DNA from: Nemertoderma westbladi
Lineage: Eukaryota > Xenacoelomorpha > Nemertodermatida > Nemertodermatidae
NCBI GenBank assembly: GCA_032718475.1
Contig: JAUCBJ010007242.1
Location: 1 to 64,000 of the forward strand
Direction of reading: 5' to 3'
Length of the DNA: 64,000 nt
The position numbers and the translations under genes were made by a program. The notes under the pieces were generated by a model that did no database searches, was not told the origin of the DNA, and was given only the letters and a program-made list of their open reading frames with translations. Numbering within the stretch: the stretch's first letter is position 1; every line of letters starts with the position of its first letter. Positions 38,601 through 50,600 of the stretch are shown in pieces.

Positions 38601-41600
38601 AATGGAGATTGAAACGGGACACAACTGCGGTCACGATTATTTACAGGTAAGATAATTTAATTAATTACTTTAATTAATTAATTATTGTTACACATTTGAA
38701 TGAAACAGGCAGCGAGTGAGACTATAAAATGTTAATCAATGATTTTTTGAGCAACTTCTTCCAGAAGTTTCTTCGAGATAAGTTGAATGTTTTTATAAAA
38801 TTTGCCAGTTTAGAAATATCTGTAAAGAAATATCTGGCAAATCGGCCAGATATTTCTTTACTATTTCAATCTGGGCCTTTACCAATTTGTAAATGTTGGA
38901 GCTGGGAGGCTAGTTCATATTATTAAGGTAGTCTTGTAACAACGATAAAGATAAATATTAAATTCAAAATGTTCTAATAAACTGCGTTAAACAGAATTAT
39001 TATTATTACTCAATGGTAATCAATAAACAAACCAGAATAGACCGGTAAATAAAGTCTGAGGGGCGAGTTTATTTCCCTTTCTTCGACTTTAACTTCCTCT
39101 GGTAGAATTCCAACTCCTTCCCTTCCAGCACGTAGCCATCGGCTCGGCCGACCTGCCCGGGACGCGAGCAAATACACGCGAGAACCTTCCCCGCACTGAA
39201 CTGCTCCTCTACCGATTTCTCCACCTTGGCGACCTTCTTTCGTTCCTCGTACTTTTTATCCGTTAGCCTCGCTTTACTCGTTGCGCTCGCTTCTGCTTCG
39301 GGGTCTACCGCGTCAGTTTGTCGCCGTTTACCCAGAGGGAGCGCGTAGTGTTGTTCGTACCACTGCCGGAAGGGCGCACCGTCGATAAGAACAACGCAGT
39401 TCTTTACGAGGGTTTTTGTGCGAACGAGTTCGTTGTTACTCGCGTTGTAAACTACGTCGATGATTCGCGTTTTTCTGCTGATCGCCTCGGATCCCCACGA
39501 GAAGTTCCCGTGATCCAGACGCAACGCTCGGAACTTTTTGTTGCCGCCACGGCACCTGACGACGTGGACGCGTTTCGGCGCGAGTTTAGTGTTGGCAGCG
39601 GGGCGACCTAACTCGTATTTTCGCTTCTTACGCAGCGGTTTCTTTTTACCGCCAGTCTTTCGGCGTTTGTGCCAACTATCCCTGGATATGCCCATGTTTT
39701 ATGCGGCGCTAAATAATTTACACCTATTAGATATTATTACCTACTGACCTACAACCTACGACTGTGCTGCCGGAACTTGTTATTACAGTATTACCTAGGT
39801 ACTGACTGACTGCTGTTGCTGTACTGGAGTTAATGTCAGACTGTTGTCTGGTTGTAGTATATTGCTGTATTTGTAAAGGCATACCTACTGATACTGCAGT
39901 ACTGACTGACCTACCAAGGCTATTCAGTTCAAATCACTACAGCACCTGAGCACTAGGCCTGTAGGCTGCTAGGCCTAACACTGTAACACCATCTGAGTGA
40001 TCTGACCATGTACCTACCAGCCAGACTGGAATCCATACACTTTGCGCCGGATTAATCCGGCGCACTTTGCAATAAAAGCGCGCCAATGTGGCGCGTGGCG
40101 CGCTTGAAAATCGTAAAGCGCGCCGGCTCTGGCGCGTGGCGCTCCCAAAAATAAAAATTAAAAATTTCGGCTCGCTTCGCTCGCCTTTCTTTTTAGCATT
40201 AGCTTGTTTCAGCTGGTGTAGCGACTGTAGCCTAGGCCTACTGTAGTAACTTACAGACTTAGAATTATTACCGGTATATGCCTACTACGCGTATTGTTCT
40301 ACCCAGATACCGGTACCCAGGTACCATACTGCACTGCCATATACTGATATAGGCCTACCGGCTGACCGGTACTGCTATAGGCTGATAGGCCCAATGCCCT
40401 ACAGCAACACCAGAATGCACCGGAATACTGGACATATATTGTCGTCATTCCATTCAAATTCCAGTGAGTGAAACGAATATTTCGGGGAATGGTCTGATGG
40501 TGTACTACAACACTACTGGTATTATATAGGTCTACAGCCATGGATGAGTCGATGAGTGTACTGATAATTTCAGTTGTTAGTCTTGCTGTCAGTAGCAGTA
40601 CCGGTACATCAGTATAAAATGGTATACATAGCTGCATAGGTATGCCAGAGCCAGTACAGCAGTACCGGTACTGCAAGTCTGCTTATAGATATCTGTAATA
40701 GTATAGCGATAGCCTATCTGCCTATTGCATGTATTGCTACCAGTTTTTCCGCTGCTGCTGTCTTCTGTACTGAATTCCGGTATACAGGCATACACGTTCG
40801 TGGGGCCTTCGCGCAGCACGAGGTCCAGTTATGAGATACAAATTAAAATTAAGCGACTGTATCACAAAATCAGGTTTTGAGAAATTTACCCACACCACCA
40901 ATCAATCAAAGAAAGGGGGACAGTACGTGTTCACCCCTTTTAATCCCCCCCCCCCCCCCACCCTTCTCAACCACCAATACATAACCGTGACATCTACCAC
41001 CCACGGAAGGGTAGAACGAACTTATTTCCAATCGCACGTTAAATATGCAAAGCCAGGTGGTGTATATGAATATAATCAACGCCGTACTCGTCTTAATTAT
41101 TATAAGCGTCGTCCAATCGTTGCGCTCGTCCAGAGTAAGTCCCCCCCCTATCAGAAAGATTTACTCAACAAAAAATAGTGTAAATAAATAAACAACTACA
41201 AGGATAAGAGGTCATGTGTAGGAAAGCTAATCAGACGATACCTTTACTAATATATTGAGCTGCATTGATCTATACATAGTAATGTTGGGTGATGGGGGGG
41301 GGGGGGGGGGGGGGTGAGGGGTAGGGGGTGTCTGGGTGGGTTGTTAGTATTAGGGTGCACAATATCGACGCACGCGCAGGAATGTGTTGATGTTTAATAG
41401 CACCGCATTCCCGCGTTAGAAAGCATCCCCAATTGGAATAAATAAATAAATTAAACGCGTTTCGTTATGTTCCTCGACTTATATTATTCTCTCCACGGAC
41501 GAGTTATTAGCTGCTAGACAGGTAGACCTAGTCCCCCACAACAACGGTCATACCTTCAATCAATCAATCAATTGAGCTCATATGAGCTCGTATTAGTTTT

Positions 41601-44600
41601 ATTTATAAATTGAAATCTCACGAATTAATAGGCCTATTAGCTGATTAGTGAACTATCATATGTTAGACCATATATATATATTATATATTGGACCTTATCA
41701 AAATAGCGGTTGTACTGGGGCGGTATATGTTGTTCTCTAACCCACTGCAAGCGCATTTGAGGGGCCGGTATGTTTTAATAACTTCTGGTACAACGGGATG
41801 CAGTATTACAGCGCCAAGTAGATTTAATCTGATCAGAATATTCCGGACGCTAAGTTCATGTCATTCCCGATAAGTCGGGACTTTACAAAACTCGTGGATA
41901 AAACCGCGTGTAGCAGAGAGCAGATAAATTGGGTTGAATTGCAAAACAGAATAATATGGAACTGTAAGTGGAACTGCGGCGATTTGGGTTTTTTTGTTAT
42001 GGTGAATAGTCAGCCTGTCCGCGATATGTTCAGCTGCCCTTTTTAATGGGTTGCAGGTACAAATGAAATACACATTGCAGTTACTAAAATAAAAGTGGCG
42101 CATATTATTGTACATTTACAACAACAATTATATAAATGCAATATGCCTGATCCCTATTAATGTACTTTGTACCGCCAATTCTGTAATTCAATAACGCAAA
42201 GCCGCGTTTACTGTACAGCAGCACGTAATATATTTGATACTTATTATACTAACTAAACTAACAAACCGCAAGGCCTACTTACCGAAATAAATTAACTTTC
42301 AGTTAAATACAATATACTTGTTTGCTCTGTAAAAATTTTAATTAAAAACAATCCTGCCATTTAATATACCTAATTAGCATGGTTGCGTAAGCAGTATGAA
42401 TTGGAATGAAATTGTGAAATAATTTATTTAAACTATTATGTACATTTAGATTAAATAATAATACAGTAAGTTGGCCTACAGAAATAAACATTGATATTCG
42501 GAACAGTAAAACAATTATTTATTTCATTCATTCAACTAACCAGAGAGACTCATAGCTCCAGTGAATATTAACATCCCGACGTTACTTTAGTAATAATATT
42601 AATGTCATTGAACCCGATACACACACACCTCCAATCAGCCAGTTCAATGGAGAGTGAGTGAATGGATGGCTACTAGCAGCAGCAGCAGTCTGCCTCTTAC
42701 AAGCAAGGCTGACTGAATACCTCAAGTGTTGCTGGGAATCAAGCCAACTTGGATGTTAACCAATAAATGAGCAGTATTTAATGAGAATACATTTTTTATG
42801 CCGGTTTAATTACTTTAGATCAATTAAAGACACGATTATTAAAGCAAATCACTTGAACTAATTAAAAACTATAATAGAATGGAGTATGCGGATTACATCT
42901 GTATATTTTTTAAGTATAATTATTGAAGTCTTATACTGTAAAACAATTAATTTCCTTTAAAAGGCAGGTTGAAAATGGTGTTTTTACCGTAATCAACTTA
43001 ATTAACTAATTAACTGCTATTATCTTAGCTTCTCGAAGGCCACACGGAAATTCTACTTGGAAAATTTCTAAACTTTTGCCATACAACATGTGTACCAAGT
43101 TTGGATAGATTTCATCAAAGATTGGCCGAGTTATTAACGTTTAAAATTGAACACGACAGAACGACAGAACGACAGAACGACAGAACGACAGGTTGATTAA
43201 TGGTACCACTACGCTAAGGCTCACTCACTTCGTGGCTCGCCCCACAGTAATCAGGTTAATACTACAATAGGCCGAAACTAACAAAATCAGCGCATTGAGG
43301 TAAGAGCTGGGGCGGTATTCATAAATGTGACTAACGAGGAACTTAGTCCTAGTCACATCAAGTTAGTAAGTGCTTGTACTAATTCGGTATTCAGAGAAGT
43401 TGGTGCTACTTATTACTAACGTGTTTAGTACTAGTTGTTGCTAAATTCGTATTCATAGAATTTAGTCTTACTTAAGTTAGTATTAGCTGTAACTTACATT
43501 TCTAGTCACATGAAGATGTGACTAAGTTGGTAAGAATGCTTTATTCTATATTGGCCTTCATACATACAGTATGGTTATTATGTTACTGACGACTCCGGCC
43601 ACATTATACTCTCTCTTGTTTTTCTAGCATTCTGTGTTCATTGCAAATGTGTTGTTGCAGAGAAACTGTCAAATGTAACGACATAAAGCTTTTTGTTTTT
43701 TAAACATATATCCGACTTAAATTTCCAAATTTCAGCTCACATTCTTGAATGGTGAGATTGCTCCCGAACGGTCCGCGTCCGTTGAAAAATGTGTTTCGCT
43801 AAAGAATTCTACCATTCGCGAACTTTCGCAAGATGAAAAAGCGGTAGCGTTCCCACTTCATTATTTTCCTCTCTATTACCGAATGTAAATAATGGTATTC
43901 GATAATGGTAGCCAATTGATTTATCGCCTTACTAAAAATAATAATTTTTCACTAAAATTTTTTACAGGAAATAGCTAAAATAGTCAGTTTCCACTAAAAT
44001 CGAATAATTAACATTAAATCTATTAATTATAAATTATTGCTAAAATGTGGGAAAGGGCATGTTACTGTGCCACTAATAATGAAGGGATTTTATTACAACA
44101 GGCCGTAACAGATTTATTTTTGATGATTCAAAAATATATTTTAGTGATAATATATATATATATGGGAATGTATATGTGGAAATATATATTTGACAATGAA
44201 AAAAATTTACTGGAAAACAGGAATTGTTTTAGTGACCAATAAAATTAATGGGTTTAATGTAGGCTACCAATACTAGTAAAACAGTAAACATAGAGACATG
44301 CAGGGCATAGCTACCATCCTTAAGTTGAAACTGAAAGCTTTTTGATAAACATAAGTTAAAGTACCGGCACTGGTACTAATAGGCTAGAACTAAGTTTAGT
44401 AACAGTTTATGAATACTGATATTTTTTAAGGGCTAGTTGAAACTAAGTTAAGTCAATGCTCTTACTAAAATCAGTTGTTTTTAGTAACAGATAGCTCTTA
44501 CAAAACCTAGTTGCAGCTCTTACTAAAAGCTGTCACTAAGTAGCTGTAACTAATACAACTCTATGAATACCGCCCCTGAAGATCCGGTTTCGGTCGGAGG

Positions 44601-47600
44601 AATTCGATCCTGTAATTTTTAATGAAACCATAGCTGTGTGTTTATGACAAAAGTGCCAAAGGTTTTCTTTTGTGTTGTGAGTAACTATATAGAGATGACA
44701 AAAATTCGATGCTCCAAAAGATGTGTAGTGTGGAAGGTAAATTCATTCATGGAAATTATATTATACCACACACAGGCAGCTTTGTGAAGAATACGGATAG
44801 AAATAAGTGATGTTCCAGAATAATTAATATTATCTTCTTAAATTAATAATAATTATAATTAATTGTGAAGTTGTGATTCAATGGGAATGGAATAAAAATG
44901 ACACTGGCTTGTCGCACTTTAATTGCTATATCTCTGTGACTAGAATTATGTAGTATTCAAATTTAAATACATTATATCAAAAAATTACTTTTCATTAATT
45001 TTATATGTGAGTTATTTTTATTGTTTAAGATAAAACTACAAATATAAATAGTTTATGATATAACGAATCAATTTTATGTTAACAAATGGTTTTTGAGGTC
45101 GATAAATCTAATAAACCGGTGGTGTTACATAGCCCTGCTTAATGCAGTGCATAAATTGTGCTAAACCGCAAAACCTACTGCATCCTCCCTCCCTATGTTG
45201 TCCCAGCAAAATTATAATAAAACTTATTAAATGATTCACAAACTTCCTTCCCTTGCTCTGGAAATTGTATTGGTAACTACACTATGTATAGTTCAGTCAA
45301 TCATTTTTTGACAAACTTTTTTGGAAAATTTCACCCATACAGTAGTTTGTTTACCTTGTTGCTACTGTATTTAAAATCTATGTTGCTACTGTATATGGAA
45401 CACTGCTACTGTAGGCTATACTTTATTTTGTTAGGATTAGATGGTAAGGAGTAAGCCCTAATTAGAATTGCCACATGTAACTCTAACCTTAAGTCATGAT
45501 TTGGGAAGTTTTAGGGAATGTTTTTCTTTGTTTGTTTTGTACCGGTAACTAATTTCATTTTAATTCTTCCTATTAGTTCTTTGACGGACCAGAAGCGACG
45601 ACCGGTCACAGTTTAGGGGACGATAAAGTTTGTGGTCATATGGTTCCGGGTGGTATATTCTCTACTAGCAATCACCTTACTATCCGTTTCCATGCCGACT
45701 CCAATGTGAATCGGGGGGGATTCCAGCTGAATTACATGTCCACTGCTGGAGGTAATTTTATTTATTTATTTATTTATTTATTAAGAATATATGTACATTA
45801 GTAGTATGGAGGAGAAGACAACCCAGGCTAGGAAGTACTTACGGGTGCAATGAAAAAGGTAATTGTAAACTAAATTACATAAAGTACTGTAATCCATAGG
45901 TCTACTGTATAAAAATTGGGCAAAATGGGTCCTATTTAAAAAAAATCGATTAAAATAACAAAATTGTAGCAAATCATGAGATGAAAGTCTATGTGCAAAT
46001 ACATTTCTACTTGGTGAGTCTATAATATGTTGTGGTAAGGAATTCCACATCGGTACAACACGGTTGGAAAAAGAATTACTGCAAAATTGTAAGCGACTAC
46101 AATTTACAAATAGTTTCTGACTATCGCAAACCTGGACGTGATGGACGACTAAAAAAAATCGTCAAAATTTAAATCAATCAAATTGTTCACAATTAAATAC
46201 ACCATCTTCAGATCAAAAATAATTCGCCTGATTTCAAGAGGCTATAAGTTGTAATGAATAGGCCTTCAATGAGTTCAATATTCACAATATGGAAAAACTT
46301 TTATGTCGACGTATTTGTAGTCGTTTTCCTAGCCAGATAAATGATTGACAGGCCGTTATGTTTGGCTTGCAAAAATATTGCTGCGTTGGCTTATAACATC
46401 GTGGTTTGGCGGTCTATCGTCATATGGATGGTTGAAATACAGTGTAATTAAATTGTAGGTCCCAACGGTAGCAAAAATTTTTAGAAAATTTTTCCGTTTT
46501 TTATTAATTTTATTATTATTTGGAAGTGTTGACATGGTTTTTCGAATTTTTCTAATACTAACTGATACTAATTATAATTAAATAGATTTATACAGTAATG
46601 GATGTGTAACAACTATGGCCATGAGCATGACCGTTGTCACGGCTTCAAAAGATGGGTTTTTTCAACTCTCTACCATACACTTATTAGGATAGATCTTATT
46701 GCAGAACACCAAGGAAAACACAAGAACACCCTACAGTAGAACACACCGAAATACACCCCGAATATAGGCGAACACAGCAGTAATTAAAATCAGCATCAAA
46801 AAATAGCACACTGGGAAAAGTACCGGCTGAATTCATAAAACTGTAAGAAGGAAATAACATTTTATATTTAATTAAGTGACTGTATTTATGGTGATTTTAA
46901 TTACTGCTGTGTCCGCCTATGTTCGGGGTTTATTTGGCTGTGTTCTACTCTGTTGGGGTATGTTCCCTTGGACACTGCAATGCTACTGTACTACATCTTT
47001 ATTGTTACAGTAGCCTACAGGTACAACTACTGTCAATACATCTTAAGGCACTGCGGGATTTCATTAGAGTACCTTGCCTATACCTGTTTGAAGGAGCCTG
47101 TGAGTTTAGTCTTCATGTCAAAGTTTCCATAGGGTTAAAGGTACCAAACCCATGAGCCAAGGTAGCAGAAGTTATTCATAAGACGTACCAGTCCATCCAT
47201 TGATTGGATGTGATCTGATCACCATCAATTTTCTGCTAATTTGAGGCCATGTTTACTGTCAGAATTTTGGTCTAAAAGTGCTATCCACAAACAGACCAAC
47301 ACTTGTTGCAGCCCCATCTAAGTTGCGGTATATAACAGCTTCTGCGCTCCTGCTAATGTCTCTGACAGTAAACCAAGATCATCGGCAAAGTCAAGATCGG
47401 TTAGATTTTCTCCATATAACATTAACATATGAGATAATGTTTGAGTAGGATGGGTAGAATCATATAAGGTAATGAATGTTTGAGTTCATTGGGAAGATCC
47501 ATATAAGGTAATATTTAGATTATTGGGAGGGACCATATTATAAGATAATTTAGTTGATTGGGAAGGACCATATAAGGTATTATTTAGTTGATTGGGAAGG

Positions 47601-50600
47601 ACCATATAAGGTATTATTTAGTTGATTGGGAAGGACCACATATTGGGAAGGACCATATAAGGTAATATTTAGTTAATTGGGAAGGACCATATAAGGTTAT
47701 GTTTGATTGTTTCTGAGAATGTGAATGGCCATTATGTTTAATTATTAATGGTTTTAATGTTTAGATTGTGGAGGAGATATGCAGATTCCGATAGGAAGGA
47801 TTTCTTCCCCGGGTTACCCAGCTAGAATCCAACCCAATAAGACTTGTGTTTACAATATACACAGGACTGCTGCAGACCACACTCTACAGGTTTGTCTGTA
47901 AATATAACCTGCAATATATACACGGTTTGAGTTGTATGTCTAATAAAATGAGTTTTTCAGCAAATTTCATACTTTTTTTACCTTTTGCAATAGTGTAGGT
48001 AGAGTTTACTTTAGTCCCATTTGATATTTACTTTCTACCGCTGAGTACGGTATCGGTACAGTGTAGGCCTATCTACATTAATAATGTGTTGGTAAGTCTG
48101 AATCAACTCGATATAACACCAGACCTAATATAATACCAAAACATAATACCAACTCTCCATAACGTCATTATTAATTTTTTTAGATAACATTTGATCACTT
48201 TTCGCTGCCTGGCCAACAAGGGGATTGCTCTAATGCGTCTGTGACTATATATACTGTAACTTCAGGAATAGGGGGACCAGCTAGCCAACCGGATCACAGC
48301 GCCAAGCAATTTTACGCAGAATACTGTGGTGATCAAGTGAGTTAATATTGATAGAAAAATGATCATATGTAAAGTTGGGATTGGTTAAACCTCAAAAAAC
48401 GGATATGGAGCCACTAACTGTCTAAGGGGACCGAGAGATAATTCGGATTACGAATCATAATTCGCTTTAATTTCTGTTTGCTAACATTGAGAACATTGCC
48501 AAACTTGGACCGAGTGATTTTATTTCTGGGTCGGTCGGTATTTCACCACATTACAGTGCATACTGAATGTTAGTGTCTTCTGTTAGCCCATGTTTGTACT
48601 CACAGACTGGGTTGTGTGTGATGGACTCACATTTCAGATGTAGGCTGTGATGGCATGGACTCTCAGGTTGATGGGAGCTTTATATTGGATTTCGACATTG
48701 CTATATCTTTTAATGTAGGCCTCGGCTTGTAGTAGTAGCTATACAATAATAAGCTAAATTGAGTTAACTTTATGGAAATGCAAGATACCGGAGCAAGTGT
48801 AAAATGATCCCCAACCAAAAATTGGTCGCAAAAATACATAATTAATTACGTACCGGTAATATATTTTCTTTTATTTTTGTTAGACAACACCCCCCCCCCC
48901 CCCCCCTCCAATGCAACCTGTTCCTTTCCCTTAATTTATTAAACACACGGTCATTGTATTTGCGACCATCTTTCGTCAGTATCTTTCAAATGTTAAAATG
49001 TTTTAACGTTTTAAAGTGCTGAGGAAAAAACCTATATCTACAAGGTTACTCATTGTGCTATGTTAGGTGGCAGGCCAGCTGAACGAATTTTAGTTAGACA
49101 GAGTACTTCTGTTGATTCTCGTGTACTGAAATGTACTCTGCTATAATAATGATACAGTATCAGTGTTGTATTTCATTAAATCGCATTAAATTTCATTAAA
49201 TTGTTAAATCGCGGATTAAAATTGAAACATTTCAACTGGTTTTATTTATAAAAATAAGAACAATTCGTCTTTAGTACTTCTTTGGCGCTATTGTATTTCA
49301 TGACAACTGATGTTATTATTATCAATCTATTGACACCTCGACTCCTCTCAGACTACTCTATCCGATAGAACAAAATATTAATTTCGCTAACTGCTCTCTA
49401 TCTTCTATAATCACAACAGCTGTTATAATTCATTTCATGATTAGGACGGAATAATTATAGTTTGAAGCTGTTTATAAAATTGCTCATACACCGGGACAAC
49501 GCTACGCTCACACTAATTTATCAGACAGAACAAACACTTTTCCAGACTTTCACTTGACACGTACTGTCTTACGACTTGCTTCACGGGCCGCTAGTTCTAG
49601 TCTCTAGTTTTCAAAATGAAAAATATTATTTTTAAAAAGTGAAAAGAAACAGGTATTTTTGTCGTTTTTTGTGATGCAACTTTTGCTATTTCTAACCTAC
49701 ATATGTGTAAAAGTGGTTCAATCTATAAAGGATTAGTAGAAGAACAAAAATGCTGAAAATTTCAGGAAATTTGGTCCAGTGGTTCCAGAATAACAAGAAC
49801 ATTAGTAAAAAATACAAACGAAAAATAAATTTCTGGGATAATGGCATTTAAATTTTTTAAACCTTCCTGCCATTTTCTGTTAAATAGAGGGTTAATTCAA
49901 ATTATACTAAAAATTAAGAATGAATGTTTCGTTACAAAAATTCTCGATTGATTGATCTCGATTGCATTTCTGGTAACAGTTTTAACTTTTGATGAATTCC
50001 AGACTGTCAGTCTGTCTGTTTGTCAGACAATCTGTCTGTCTGTCGGACAATAAATAAGGAAACACACTGCCGAACTGAAATTTAGGTTATGGTGGTTTTC
50101 CTGGTCGGTGATTCCATAACCGATGTTAGTTTAACGTTTGAAGGATTCCAGACTGTATAACTGTACCAACAGACAGCCGGATAGACCGTCTGGGAATCCT
50201 TTAATCGATAAAACAGACATCAGAAATGGAATTATAGAACCCCCTATAACAATATTTTCAGATTTGTATTTCATTTATAATTTTTGACTTACAGATAGGC
50301 AGACAGGCCAACAGACAGACAGACAGGCAGACCGACAGACAGATAACATGCAGGAAGACAATCTATAATACATGAAACATTTAAACTGACATTATAAATG
50401 TGATCACTAAACAGGAAAAATCGTATAGCGAATATTGTACAATGCATGTGTTTCTTCAATTTTGTCAAACAGACTGACTCACAGGCAGACAGACAGCTAT
50501 TATTCAAGAGCTAATAGAGATCTCGCTATTCCGTTTTGGATTTTATATCAATTTTTATAACAAACACAATTACAGTACAATACCTTAATGAAGGGTATTG

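Noticed and set aside
40831-41178. 115-codon frame near the eS8 upstream flank
   Set aside because: Includes a poly-C-derived proline run and no recognisable domain; composition matches non-coding flanks.
41688-42115. Possible additional CUB exon or small gene
   Set aside because: Exons 14 and 15 already join in phase within CUB G, and no CUB pattern is present here.
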